Assembly (NCBI RefSeq): GCF_001949145.1
Contig: NW_019091381.1
Span: 2,964,527-3,028,526 of the forward strand
Direction: 5' to 3'
Source of the DNA: Acanthaster planci
Lineage: Eukaryota; Echinodermata; Asteroidea; Valvatida; Acanthasteridae
Length of the DNA: 64,000 nt
How positions within the stretch are numbered: the stretch's first letter is position 1; every line of letters starts with the position of its first letter. The notes below the pieces were generated by a model. The model saw nothing but the letters and a program-made list of their open reading frames with translations, had not been told where the DNA came from and did no database searches. This document shows positions 27,501-40,577 of this stretch, piece after piece. A program made the translations under genes and the position numbers.

Positions 27501-28358
27501 GTACGGACAGAGCCATTTTATTCTGGAAATGATTTCTGAGCAGCTATACTTCGTTGTGACTGATGCGATCAGTGAATGAAAAAGTGCACCGGAGAGCCTG
27601 CTTACGGTAGGCCTACTTGTCCCCCCCCCCCCACAAAACCGGGTTTGGATCCGCCCTTGCATGGACTTCTTGTTGCTTTTAATTTGCAGCGAGAGAGCCT
27701 GCAGTTGAATAAACAAGCGAGACGCGGGAAAGAAAACTATCCTTTGCAGTAACAGTGGGTGCACAATCAGGGTTGTCAACAGTGGCTCAGGGCTGACGAA
27801 TTTCGAGGAGTTCCAAGGGTGAGACATTATGTTCGAAAACATTTTTATAACACGCAGGTTACATACCATAATGTCATGTAAAATATCTTGTTTGTCACTG
27901 ACTGTCACCCGATTCTTTGCTTAGTACAAAATTTCGCCAAGAAATAGCATAGCAGCGCAGCCACAATAAATCACCCCGCGTCCAGGGGTTACAGTTTTCC
28001 GAGACGCGAGGGGGTTGTTCACCCCTGGTTGACCGGGGAGTCCAAGCACATGCTCCCGCTGTAGCCACGATCTTTGCACCCCGCCAGTCGTACTATCGCG
28101 ATGACGCGATGGCGGTGTTTACAAGTGCTCCGCCAGACAAGCAACTACATATCATTTTCATTATGGGTTTGGGGAAAGACGCGCCGACATCGACCAGTAA
28201 ACATGTTTTTTCCAGGCATGTCACCTGTCATACGTAGAGACGGTAGGGAGAAAAAGAAAGTAGTACATTTTATGATTTTTTCCCCGTTCGATCGTGGTAT
28301 TGGCAAGGCACCAAACTCAGGTTGTACCACTGTAATCTAAAAAAGATTTTAAAAAAAA
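21537..28358. other. Intergenic: SSNA1 3' flank and unannotated sequence
   Basis: The first ~1.25 kb may be SSNA1 3' UTR (candidate AATAAA at 22787-22792). Beyond that I see only short unrelated ORFs, AT-rich tracts and C runs, including 12 C at 27621-27632. No coding family, RNA gene or element was recognised. Confidence 0.45.
21735..21825 (-). repeat. tRNA-like sequence with long variable arm
   Basis: Just downstream of the SSNA1 CDS. On the reverse strand GGTTCAAATCC resembles a B box, and flanking TGGGCTT and TAGCCCA can pair at 6 of 7 positions like an acceptor stem, but the T stem is broken. Probably a degraded tRNA or SINE. Confidence 0.35.
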
Positions 28359-28605
28359 GCTGGGCAATTTTTGCCCAACGTTGGGTACCAGGTGAATCGC
28401 CTAACCGTTGGGAAAACAGATTACCCAACCGCGTTGATTTTTTTTTCAAAACATATATGCAACTTGTCTTATTTTACCCGATGGTCGTAGAAAATGTCAT
28501 TTGTACTTCCGGTACCACTTTTTTTAGCAGCGTTTTGATTTTTTTGGCCCAAGAGTTAGACGATTCACCTGCATGGTACCCAACATTGGGCAAAAATTGT
28601 CCAGC
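28359..28605. mobile_element. Foldback MITE with ~52-bp inverted ends (247 bp)
   Basis: Left arm begins GCTGGGCAATTTTTGCCCAA and continues through CGTTGGGTACCAGGTGAATC. The right arm, read in reverse complement, begins GCTGGACAATTTTTGCCCAA and continues similarly through GGTGAATCGTCTAAC. Non-coding A/T-rich centre. Transposase family unknown. Confidence 0.68.
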
Positions 28606-30001
28606 ATTTTCACAATGAACATGGAGTGAGTACCTGAGAATCTGAAAACAAAATCAAAGGCTTGCCCAACATTTTTGGAGAAAAACAACGGGGGGGGGTT
28701 TGAGATGTAGCGACAGTTCTTGGAGGTGTATAGAGGTCATAGAACTCATCTAACGGGGTCTGTGTAAGTGGGGTTTTGGCGCTCTTTTTGTAACCTAATT
28801 CAGGGGTGACCTTTGAGTGAAAGTATTATATTGCAACTGTAGGCCTAAAAGCGACAGTGTGCTATTTGTCTTATGTACAGGCTAGGTTCAATCACACCGT
28901 TTAACCACTATCCGCCTCGAGTAGAAGCACCCCTTCATCGATTGGAAAGAGTCATCTTGGTCGGGAGTGTCCATATTGTTGGTAGCGATGTGACTGTAAG
29001 GCGTGCATTTCATAGTCGTTCGTGAACTGGCGAAGTGCAGTTCCGACCACGCAGAGGAGCCTTCGTTGCTAAGAAAATTGCGCCCTCTCTTGGTCCAGCT
29101 CTAGGCTTATAAAAGGATTGGGTTATCACGGCTCGGAAGTTTTATTACGATATTGGGACCAAAGCACGATAAAAAAAGAAGTAGTACTTATGGTTATAAA
29201 ACGAGGAAGTGTGTGTTTAGGGGGGTGTGGTTCTTGGGTGGCTGTTACGGGAACGGATCTTTGGCTTCTTTTTTTCAGTTTGAGTGGGCGTATAGAAACT
29301 CAAATACAGGGTAAATGTTGAGGGTGATATCATAGCATATTTTGGGGGAGGGGGCGACCGCGAAAGACTCTGATCGGATGAGGTTGGAAAATGATAGCGG
29401 ATCCTCGCGTGACGGAAGGTTCACCCCCGGAATTTCGGTGAATCCCCGGACACCACTGCCTGTCCTAGATTCCAAACGGTGCACTGAGGGAAAAAATGAA
29501 ACATAATTATTCTTTCGTTCATCATCCAACTTCGCTGGTTTAGTAATGGGGACTCGTTTGGCGCTGTAGGCCACATATCTCCCCCCCCCCCCGCCTCATG
29601 TCTCGATGACCCGGGTTCGAATTTCGCCAAGGCCTGCTGTGAATTAGACTTTCAATCCCAATAAAAACAAAAAACAAACAAATCATTTCTTCATGTCGTC
29701 TTCTCCCTCTGGATTTCTACGGGCTTACCGTGCCACAGCGCATGAGCACAGACTAAAGACCGGTTCATACCGAGGTCGGATGAAATATTCGTCACGGCAA
29801 AATTCGTAAAACTTAGCTGACCACATTCCAACCCGAGCGCAATTTCGCTGCGAATTTTTTTCGTGACGTCAAATTCGCTTCGCTCTCGCTCCTCCAGTAT
29901 GACCTGGCCTTTTGAGGTTAGAGAATCAGCATAATGCGAATAGAAAGTCGACCTACATTTTGCAATGTGAAACCGACCTGTGAGCAGTGAACCATGGACG
30001 G
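28606..30001. other. Intergenic sequence between foldback elements
   Basis: No gene seen. 12 C at 29581-29592 precede a B-box-like GGGTTCGAATTTC and an A-rich AAAACAAAAAACAAACAAA tail ending near 29683, which could be the 3' part of a tRNA-derived SINE. The sequence 29755-29990 is also partly self-complementary at its ends. Confidence 0.3.
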
Positions 30002-30192
30002 TGCACTCCGAAAACCCCCGGGTCAGATTGACCCGGAATTGGGTCCCATTCGGCATGACCCTTTTCCGGATCAAATTATGACCCAGAAAGGGTCAAATAC
30101 GACAGGAAGGGGGGGTCATTTTTGGACCCAGAAAAGGGTCACGCCGAATGGACCCAATTCTGGTCAATCTGACCCGGGAGTTTTTAGAGCGT
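30002..30192. mobile_element. Foldback MITE rich in GACCC/GGGTC (191 bp)
   Basis: Left GCACTCCGAAAACCCCCGGG then TCAGATTGACCCGGAATTGG. The right end in reverse complement reads ACGCTCTAAAAACTCCCGGG then TCAGATTGACCAGAATTGGG. The arms extend about 60 bases through CCATTCGGCRTGACCC. The element would fold as one long hairpin. No ORF of its own. Confidence 0.72.
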
Positions 30193-30611
30193 GAGTTCTT
30201 TCAAACATTGTACTTGTACTCACATGATTTCGTACACAAAGCAAACCGTGAGTTATATACTTCCCACGCGTTCTTGAGTACAAAGAAAACTTTGAATTAT
30301 GAGAAATCGACTCGCGTAGTCAGAATTTTAGATCAAAGATACTTATAAAGACTATCAAATTGAAATTTTGTGAAATGTTAAAATATGATACAGACCAAAA
30401 CTAAAAACTGAAAGAAATAGGAAAAATGTTTTTTTACGAAACGTTTGGACAAAATGGGCAGAAGTCTGAAAAAGGCGATGAATTTTGCTGATTTTTATGC
30501 AACAAGTTTATTTCCTCATGTACGCTGATAAGCTTCTTTCCTCAATCGATCGAGTTTCCTTTTATCTTCTTTTGTTCTTGTAGTCTAATTTTTACGTCAC
30601 TGCAGAAGTGC

Positions 30612-30789
30612 TAATACGGGGGATTCACAATAGTGCGCCACCAAGAGTTTGCAATGTGTTGGCCAATCATAACTCGCAAAATTTGTCGACCCTTTCCAGA
30701 CGCGCATTGGGTCGACAAATTTCGCGCATTGTGATTGGCCAACACGTTGAAAACTCTTGGCGGCGCACTCTTGTGAAACGGCCGTATTA
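30612..30789. mobile_element. Foldback MITE, TAATACGG...CCGTATTA (178 bp)
   Basis: Two ~80-base arms: left GCGCCACCAAGAGTTTGCAA and GTTGGCCAATCATAACTCGC; right in reverse complement GCGCCGCCAAGAGTTTTCAA and GTTGGCCAATCACAATGCGC, with only a short loop. Terminal TA could be a target duplication. Confidence 0.72.
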
Positions 30790-33700
30790 CTTTAGAATTT
30801 AAAATTTGAAAAAAGAATACAGAGTATCTGTGGGTAGTCTTATTTGGAGTTAGGTACGAGGCGATTTTTCAATCAGAGCAGTGGCACAATTCACCAATGC
30901 CACGCCCCCTTCTTAATGATTCCGAATATAAATCTTGGCGAAATGGGTCCAACTTAACGCGGTGGACCGGGACGAACCCGCAGTTCTTGGGGCAGATCCA
31001 ACGATGGTCCAACCAGTTCCATGGTCTAATTGCACGGGTCGAGATAGCAATGGATATCGTGTTGACCAAGTTGTCAAGCAATCAACCCGAGTCTCTTCTT
31101 ATCAGCAGGATATGTGGGATAACCGGATCCGTGGCAGAAGAAAGCTTTCCTGTCTGTCTCACTTAATATCATTATGCGAGGCTTACCGTTTATCAATATC
31201 ATTGTGTGAGCATGCCGGATGTATGCTTGTACATCGCCGCAAAAACTTATGTCAAAACCTTTACATGCACTCAACGTTGTTGTCTTCACATAACAACACC
31301 CCGACCCCGTGACAGAAAAACCAACTCAAAAGTAACTGTCAAAACGATACCCTGACGCATTAACTTGAAACGACGAAAGAAAAGTCAATTTAAACAGAAC
31401 TAGCCAACAGGATTTGAAAACGCCCACCGTCTCGACTGATAATGGCGGGTGAAATCATACTGCAAAAATACCAAGTAGAAACGAAAGCGCATCTTCGGGA
31501 GTTTCCCCGTATGTCCGTGTTGAAGCAGATGCGAAAACTAAGTAGCATCTCGCTTATTTGACACTTAGAGATCAGGGCACTTTGCCAAGCTGTGGATTTG
31601 TTTGTGAGTTATACCCGCTGCTTTTGTACTGTTACGAAAGCGGACTTCGGGGAAAGAAGCAATGAATCGAAATACCAGAAAATTGCGCATTTCTGTCCTT
31701 CATAGGAATTTTAAACAGAAATGACACAGAGCAGCCAACGTTTGCACAGGATGAGTGACAAAAAAAGGCAGCTTCTTTACCGCGTTGCTAAGCTCAACTC
31801 CGCTCACCGTACCACGGCCTCTCCAGCACATCGCCAACGGCAGTAACGCACCACCGCTTGGCATTCACTCACCAAAAGGTTGCAAGCTTCAATGCGCCAT
31901 TATTACAAGGAGAAAAGGAAAGATCAAAGCCACTGTCAAAATTCAGCGTGTCACAACAAGTCCTACCAGTACTAAAGTGGCCGAGATCTGTTCCCCTGAT
32001 TTGCAAACTCACGAGAGTTAACATTTCACGCACCATTTTGAAAAGAGGGGAAACGCTAGTGCTTTAAGTGGTTTTAACCATATATTGACAAGTTAGACGG
32101 CCCCAAGCTTCACTTCATAAACGCACTAGAATTGTTCAGCGGAACTGACTACGCGAAGGTACACAGTTACCGGGACCGAAAGCTCGGTAATAAGATAAAT
32201 TAAGAGCACTGACTGTATTATATTTTTGTCCATATTCTTATCACGGTGCTGTGTAGCCCTTTCATATTTCTGTAGAGTTGTGCGTTTCTTTCCCATCCTC
32301 CAGTAATTCCTGCACGACGTGGAGCGCGTGCTCCCCACCAGTTGGATCATTTTGAAGTTAACGTGCGCCGCAGCACGGACCGCCAACAACATCAACAAGG
32401 GACCAGCGATGATTCGCTCGCGGTTTGATCTGCCAGGGCTTCCCCGTCAATTATGACATCACACGCTGCGTTGCTAAGGGAATGATGAGCGCGTGTGGGA
32501 AACACCCGCTGTGGCTTGCCTGGAAATACAAGGTCATTTCGACTGGGGCCCCCGAAAGGCTGTGTTTACAAACAAACCGCTCCAGGGTATAAACACCCAG
32601 CAGTCTCCGTCAGGACAATATTTATTCGCATGGACAGCCAAAATGTGCAGAACTATATCACTCTCAGTTGGTGTCAGATTTTACATCCGAATGTACGCCT
32701 AACATTCCCGCTATTACTTTTGGAGAGGGTTGTCTTTTCGCGGAGTTCATTTATTAGCTGTGTATTATTTGGCGTTTGTATAGCTGCGTGAGATTTTTCA
32801 ACACTCGGGTTTCGTGCTGACGGCCAACCCTATACTTGCAGCCACTGGTAGGCGAAAGACACTTGACGCAGAAAGCTCGTTTTATCGAAGAGAACCCGCT
32901 TTTTTTTTTCTCTGGGCCCTCAGCTCACGCAATAAATTTGTTGGTCAGGTATGAAACGAGGCGGGAATCGGCAAAACAAAGCCGTGGCATAAGTTGTTGC
33001 AAGCCACGCTGGTCTGAGCAGTACAGAACCTTGACTCCCAAGAACATCCTACAAGACTTACGATGTTGGAAAGAAGTCTCCGACAATCCACTGTGGGTGC
33101 ATAATAGTTTCTGCAACTTCTTCTGTTTTGGTCACAACCGAAATAAGAATGACCGCCAAGTCTTCAGAAACTGGGACCTCAGATCTTATGAGCGTGCGTG
33201 CGCGTGAGGGGTCATCCGTGGGTCCAAATTGGGCCTTCGAGTTTTTCAGCCACCAATTTTGTTCACTGAAAAATGAGTTTCCATATCAACTGTGTTTGAT
33301 CACATACCTCCGTCTCTCCTTCGAGCCATGAACTGCCCTTTAAAAAGACCTTATCACGTGAGTGTTGACATTGCACAATGGAGACACAAAGGTAACAGTG
33401 TAACCACGACTGGAACACACTGGAGATCTTCCTTTCGCAACTGAACTGGATCAAGATTATGCAATGCCCTGGCCCCGGTGGTCATATGACGGCGCACATG
33501 CTGAGTAAACAGGCAGCACCCCGAGAGATCGAGATCGGGGCCTGGGGTAACAGCCATGGGGTTATCGGCACGAGGCACCGGCGGTGACTTCTCCTCCCCA
33601 CCGTAAACATTGGACTTCCTCCAACTATCGTTTCCCGGAAAAATCAACAACGAGAACAATCTGGAGGAGGCTAGGGGGCACGGAGTCTTCGAGCGCGTGG

Positions 33701-35263
33701 GCTCGTTCTCAAGACAATCGCAAATATTATAATCAGCGAATGAAACGATGAATAACCAGTGGGAGTGCCGTTGCTGCATGATTTAAGGTTACTGGGAAGA
33801 AGGAGCTCCAGAGGGTACCTCGAACTTTTTTTCTAATAAAAAAGATGACTCAATATGACTCGTTCTTCCGCTGCCTCAGGCGAAGATTTCACCCATACTA
33901 CAAACGCAAGATCGGGTGTAAGAAATTGTACTAAAATAAAAGCAAAACGCTTCTCCGATAAATGAAATAATGGAGATGGAAAAAAGATCGATGTGTAAAC
34001 CTTCAGGTTTCTTAAATATCACATTTTGTTTCGACAGCGACATACCGCTTCCGATGCATTATCTTTCGTTGCTTAATCACCACGTACAAGTGTCCAAAAT
34101 TAAATGCCACTCCGAAACGCCCGCGACCTCATTTCGATTTTAATTTGAATCCGGTGGGCGAGCAGACATTCAAATAACCAGATCATAACCAAATTATGAT
34201 GGGACCTAAAAAATGGCACGAGACTGCTAAGGGCGTGTGACCAGGGTTTTCGTCGCCCCGTCCAAAACAGGTCCCATGGGGGCGTGACGGCTCTCCGGGC
34301 TTCATGGCCAAACTGAGTCAACTCGTAATTGTACGGAAAACCACCGACGCGACCGAAGAGGACATCTTTTGGTGGGGGGGGGATTCGGAAACAGCTATAC
34401 TTTCTTATTTTCAAGGCATACAGGTCCACATCATATTGAAGGGACTCTGCCTTAATCTACTACCGGTAGTCCAGGAACACCCCCCCCCCAATCTGTCCAA
34501 ATCAACCTGTCGTACTTGCACTACTTCGATGGCTTCGGGATTGAACACACGGTGTCGTCGTTTTCGCTCACAGAATGTTGAAGTTCCATTTTTTTTTTGC
34601 CAACTACATTTTATATTCACTGCAAAGTGACTATCAAGGAAGACACTAGGAAAGTAATGATGCCAACAGATTTTTGGGGGCGCAAATTTGGCACTGAAAA
34701 CTGCAGTGCTGTTTTTGTCGCCTCCTTTCCCGCGTCATCAAATTTGTCCTCTATTTATGTTCAAAATTGGTGTTTGCCAAGTTGTCGTCGAGGAGTTGCG
34801 CTCGAGCAGTTAATCATGACGTAGATGTTTTAATATTCCTAATATTACTTGTTAAGAATTTCCTGACCATACATTTTCCCCCAGAATAACCGACTCATTA
34901 CTCAATAATGGTGTGACTTCAAAGACGTCGAGGGAAGATCACTTGCCAAATAGGAAACATTACCACATCGGCTAGGCGGGCCCGTTTGTCATTAACGATG
35001 CCGTATCCTCATAGAGGAAGGACAGTTAGGTCCAAAAATAGACCGACATCAAGATATGTTTGAAGAAATCAACAGTCGATCCAGACAGAATCCCTACAAG
35101 TGGGAACAGGGACATTGGACCGTTGAGACAGCCTGAGATGCCCGGTCAGTAACCAGACGACGGCATTATCGCAACGAAACAACGAGAGAAAAGGGAAAAC
35201 AAGCAGACGTCTAGACGGACCAACCTTGGGCAACCTAACCCGAAAAATTCTTCTGTTGCTCAG
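30790..35263. other. Intergenic, no gene seen
   Basis: Short ORFs only, none with recognisable family features. Contains C or G runs at 34374-34382 and 34480-34489. Ends at the assembly gap. Confidence 0.45.
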
Positions 35264-36201
35264 NNNNNNNNNNNNNNNNNNNNNNNNNNNNNNNNNNNNN
35301 NNNNNNNNNNNNNNNNNNNNNNNNNNNNNNNNNNNNNNNNNNNNNNNNNNNNNNNNNNNNNNNNNNNNNNNNNNNNNNNNNNNNNNNNNNNNNNNNNNNN
35401 NNNNNNNNNNNNNNNNNNNNNNNNNNNNNNNNNNNNNNNNNNNNNNNNNNNNNNNNNNNNNNNNNNNNNNNNNNNNNNNNNNNNNNNNNNNNNNNNNNNN
35501 NNNNNNNNNNNNNNNNNNNNNNNNNNNNNNNNNNNNNNNNNNNNNNNNNNNNNNNNNNNNNNNNNNNNNNNNNNNNNNNNNNNNNNNNNNNNNNNNNNNN
35601 NNNNNNNNNNNNNNNNNNNNNNNNNNNNNNNNNNNNNNNNNNNNNNNNNNNNNNNNNNNNNNNNNNNNNNNNNNNNNNNNNNNNNNNNNNNNNNNNNNNN
35701 NNNNNNNNNNNNNNNNNNNNNNNNNNNNNNNNNNNNNNNNNNNNNNNNNNNNNNNNNNNNNNNNNNNNNNNNNNNNNNNNNNNNNNNNNNNNNNNNNNNN
35801 NNNNNNNNNNNNNNNNNNNNNNNNNNNNNNNNNNNNNNNNNNNNNNNNNNNNNNNNNNNNNNNNNNNNNNNNNNNNNNNNNNNNNNNNNNNNNNNNNNNN
35901 NNNNNNNNNNNNNNNNNNNNNNNNNNNNNNNNNNNNNNNNNNNNNNNNNNNNNNNNNNNNNNNNNNNNNNNNNNNNNNNNNNNNNNNNNNNNNNNNNNNN
36001 NNNNNNNNNNNNNNNNNNNNNNNNNNNNNNNNNNNNNNNNNNNNNNNNNNNNNNNNNNNNNNNNNNNNNNNNNNNNNNNNNNNNNNNNNNNNNNNNNNNN
36101 NNNNNNNNNNNNNNNNNNNNNNNNNNNNNNNNNNNNNNNNNNNNNNNNNNNNNNNNNNNNNNNNNNNNNNNNNNNNNNNNNNNNNNNNNNNNNNNNNNNN
36201 N
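35264..36201. other. Assembly gap (938 N)
   Basis: Run of undetermined bases. Apparent long ORFs crossing it on both strands are artefacts of the N characters. Confidence 0.99.
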
Positions 36202-36671
36202 TGGTTGGTTCTGACAGTATAGCGCCTTGTGCTTTACATTATGACACAATACGAAATGAACTTTAAGGGTATGCCGTTTTAGCGAAACGGCTCTTCAAAG
36301 TGTCGAAGGAAACCGTCCAAATACTTCAAGTTTAGAAGGGAAGCTAAGATCTTGGGTCCACTGAAAATTTGCTAAATGTTACGATATGCGTCTAATAGGT
36401 AAAAAGGTTTGGCGTTAAAATTTCAACATGTTTGATGAAAACATTCCAGAAAGTTTATCTAGAAACGTTTTCGTCGGTGTCTTGTGCCTTCCTGAAAGAC
36501 GACTCGCATTCTAAGTGAAGCAATTAAGTGACATTTAGGCCCTATGGAATATAATCCATCGGCTATCCTTAAGTATTTCAAAGACGATCTAGATTCAAGA
36601 ACACATCATTACTTTGCCCGAGGGTGAACATGGTGAAGACTGCGCTGGTTTGGCAATGACAAGAGTATAGC

Positions 36672-36775
36672 CATGACCGAATTACTTGGCTGCGTCTTAA
36701 AATTACACACGACTCAATGGGTCGTGGCTGCAGCCACTTCCCACTTCAAATCCGTAGCCGAGTAATTCGACACGA
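36672..36775. mobile_element. Degenerate copy of the GGCTGTGTC palindromic MITE
   Basis: CCGAATTACTTGGCTGCGTC ... ACACGACTCAATGG ... GTGGCTGCAGCCACTTCC ... GCCGAGTAATTCGACACG, the two halves being reverse complements like the element at 10634-10758. Confidence 0.5.
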
Positions 36776-39700
36776 ACTTAGGAGATCACGGAAAACAGGA
36801 CGCCATTGTTTCGACGAGAGCGTGCGACTTCAAGTCCCACTCATAATTAGAGGCAGTTGCCACGACCAATTATGTGGGAGGGGCGTCATCATTAGCGACA
36901 CCATCCCGCTGGCTTTTTCTCCGAAAGAAGTGATGGGCACAGCCCGAGCCAGTCGGCTGAGAAATGGTACGAAGAAATTGATGACACAGCACCGTATACA
37001 GTCATTAAGATTGATGGCCAAGAGGCGTTTTGACGGACTTGATTAAATACATATCTCTTGTGAAATACAGGTCGTCAAAATTAAAAACCTCAGGGTGCAA
37101 ATCACTATTCGTTTTAAAACAAAAATTGCTGATATATCTTTTCGAACAATTCCAACCTTCGTATAAAAATACCTCAAATCTGCAAAGTTACATATAATTT
37201 ACGGAATAATTTGATAAAATCACATGCAGTTAAAACAACTGGTATATGTGAAAATAACTCAAACTATTTTCGGTTTTAGAATGTATCATTCAAAATGAAA
37301 TTGTAGATCGATATCCTGTCGAGGAAAACCACCACAATGTCTTTCACAAAATGCAGCGAAATTCATGATTAGCTTTTCCTCTAAAAACTTGGTGCGAGTC
37401 TGAGAAAGTTAGTACCTTCTACAACTGGCATCGTGCCAGATTCAGTGTGCCAGGATGGATGTGGGGATTCCTCGTCGATCCCGATCCCCCAAGGCCGTTC
37501 AACACAAGTCGACTTGAAAGAAGGCTAGCTAAGAGATTTACTCAACGGCGGTAGTGATGATTTACCGGCACGGCTCTCTTGAAAGTAAACCGCCAATTGT
37601 TCGCTCGTCAACGGCGAAACAATACGACAACAACAGGGGCTCTGTGCCACGAACAAAAGACCACAATTGACCTTTTGTGTCGAAGCCGGAACGTCTTAGC
37701 TACGGTGAAATAACGGGAGACAATCTGGGCCTATGTTTGCTTGTATTCACGGCTCACGCAGACCTCTATATTTTGTGGAAAGATTTTGTTGGCCAAACTG
37801 ATCAAGGGTTTAACAAGAGGACTGAAAGAGCCGCGATTGAAGAGGGGAAAGTGGGCATGTTTTCTCCGGGGGACAAAACGTTTTGTGTTGGTAGAAGAAG
37901 GTCGTTTGGGTTTCTCTTCTAGGAAGCAGGCCGGACAACGACTTCCCATAATGACGATAGGATAAGTCATGGAACTTTGAAGAAACTTGGTTCGGGACCG
38001 TAATTTGGGGGGGGGGCGATTCAGCGTGGTTGCAACCGCGTCAAATTGTCTTTTTCTCGAGGAGGGTGACGCTCTTATCTTCTCTTATCTTTTCGCAAAT
38101 TGCGAAATTCATAAAAATGATGGCGGATACCGGATCGCTTTAAAATAAACAAAACGTTCTTGGTAGTGCTGGGGTTATCATCCCGATGCAGTGTAACCTA
38201 TCGGAGCACGTGCCGCTCCAGTATATCCGGCGATTAACAGTTGGCTTCCTGTCCAACTCGAGATTGCATCACGTTAACAAGAGTCCAACATCTTTCGATT
38301 TCAACGTGGCTACATCTTCCCTAATAAAATTTGCAGACTAAAAAAAAGAGACCGTTAAAAAAGTCTGTCAGTTCCAGTGTCATAAATTTTCAAAATACAA
38401 GATTACGACTCAGCTGCGCTAAAAGAACTTTGTAAATCAAATTGCATGAAAGGAGGCGATATAGATTATCTAGAACTATACTTAGGATCTTTGTGTCGAC
38501 TTTTTAGTTTTACCACTCAATTTTAGGGATGTGCGATGGAACCGAGAATGGGCTTGCCAACTAGGCACATGGATAACGCAGAGCGTTTAGAATTGAACGA
38601 CACTCTACAATATTTTCGAAGTAAATCTTCTGGTCATCCTTGACCCATCTCAAAAGGATGGTCATTTAAGGCATAGTTACTTCGAATGAGATGCTCAATC
38701 TGACAGTCTGAATGACACTGAAAATGGTGGGGGGGGGCTTGTGGAGTGAGGCAACTCGAGGTTCCGGGGTGGGAGCGTACTTTCAAGCACACGTTCTTGC
38801 GAGCAGAAATAAAACCTTTGATTTATCGTTCCGGGGTTTCAGGTTGGCATAGTGAAACCCACAGACAATACAGCGGATACGAGGAAATAATGCTGTAAAT
38901 CACGACGCAGACTTAACAGATCGGTGAAAAATCGTCCAGGGAGCGATTTCAGATTAAGATATTTAAAGAGTGTTGGTTTGGTGCCCAAGAACTGGGCCCT
39001 ATCACGCTACAGTTACGACGTTGTTTCCCTGGGCATGAAATCCGCAGGTGAATGGAAGTGGCAAAGAACAATAGTAATCGCTGTGTTTGGATGACGTTAC
39101 TGCATGTTTATGCTGCAGTAAGCCCAGAGGAAAAATAACCGTGAAATGATTATGATTGATAGCTCCCCGGTCCAGGGGTCTGGGAACGCTTGGGAACTAG
39201 ACAGGGTCAAAGTACGGCGTGCCAAGAAAGTACAAAACATTAAGTTCGCTCAATTGAAAATGAGAAAACACTGGGGAAAGTCGGCGTATAACCAGTAGTG
39301 ACGTTCGTCTCTCTTCTCAGAATTAGCCGAATTGTAAAGCCGGGAATTATCTTAAACAAAATAAACCATGTCTTCGAACGTGGAGTCTGACATTGACACT
39401 GATTTGTGAATTGTTTGGATGACAAAGTCCCGGGGTTAACCATGGCTCTGACGAGTTGGTGATTCACAGAATCATGAATGTAGAAAAACATTGTGCTGTA
39501 GTTCACTGAAAATTTTAATCGCGTTGCGAGATACAAACACAGGCAACGTCAGAGACGCGAAGATCTAACGGCTGAACAAGATCCGGCCCTACTGAGATCA
39601 TAGGCTGGCTTCATGGAGAAATCCGTCCCAAGCGGGAATATTGCCGCTTAATGGTTTACATGTCTATCAACTTTGACAGAAGCCACTAACTGTGAATAAC

Positions 39701-40147
39701 CAATGGTGGCAGGATTATTTTTAGCATGAAGAAAAAATATTTGGATACAAAGGCGTTGTTTTATGTGGGTAGGATCCAACATCCCGCAAATGGAAGATCT
39801 GTTAAGTATTTCTCGGAGTTTTCTGAAAATTGTGAACACAGGTATCAGGAATTCAAAGAATTAATGCCTTGCACTACGAGGCACTCCATTAACTTTATCG
39901 CCATGTAATTTCCCTAAATTTTTCCCTTTTCCTTTTATGAGGCAACTAGCGCATCCCTCCAACAGGGTGCTGGGTCCAAAACTTCTTTTTTAAGAATAGC
40001 TTTATTTTTCTTGGAACTTCCCACACTGAAGCGATGAACGAACGATGTAAGAATTTTGATTTCAGAATGCATACTTGGCAACTATTGCATTCTCGAATTT
40101 CGAAAAAGAGAGTCACGTGGTCCATAGAAGGGCAAAATGTACCACGC
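36776..40147. other. Intergenic, no gene seen
   Basis: No recognisable coding or RNA gene. G runs at 38007-38016 and 38729-38737. Several short ORFs have no family resemblance. Confidence 0.45.
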
Positions 40148-40577
40148 GTAAGTAGCAGTGATGTAGTCGAGTACTATTTGAGAACCAGGTTCTATACCAA
40201 ATATTTAACTAGTTAGGAGGGAAAAAAGCTGAAGTACATCGGCATTTGATGGTACATGCATAAAGGTAAGATTACAAAGCAACATAATGACTTAATAATG
40301 ACTTCAGACCATCACTGTTTGATTAAGATTAACTTTTTAAGACAAAAGTACTCGGAAAGTACTTGGCCGAGTACTTTCTAAGTACTTTTCTCCTTAAAAC
40401 TTAAATTTTACAAAACTCGGAATGTCTGAAGTCTGACATTTATTTTGTAATCTTACCTTTGCACATTTACCATCAAATGCCTGTGCACTCTGGCTTTATT
40501 CCCTCTTACCCAGTTCAGTATTTTGCGGAGAACGTTGGTACTCGGAAAGTACTCGACTACAACACTGGTACTTACCA
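40148..40577. mobile_element. Long nested foldback element (~430 bp)
   Basis: Outer arms: GTAAGTAGCAGTGATGTAGT then CGAGTACT on the left; reverse complement of the right end gives GTAAGTACCAGTGTTGTAGT then CGAGTACT. Middle arms near 40241-40279 and 40443-40481 share GGCATTTGATGGTA and AAGGTAAGATTACAAA almost exactly. The centre (about 40345-40392) is a further palindrome built from AAGTACT and GGCCGAGTACTT. Non-coding. Confidence 0.7.

Noticed and set aside
35226-36266. Open frames of about 330-346 codons on both strands
   Set aside because: They run through the N gap and are translated from undetermined bases.
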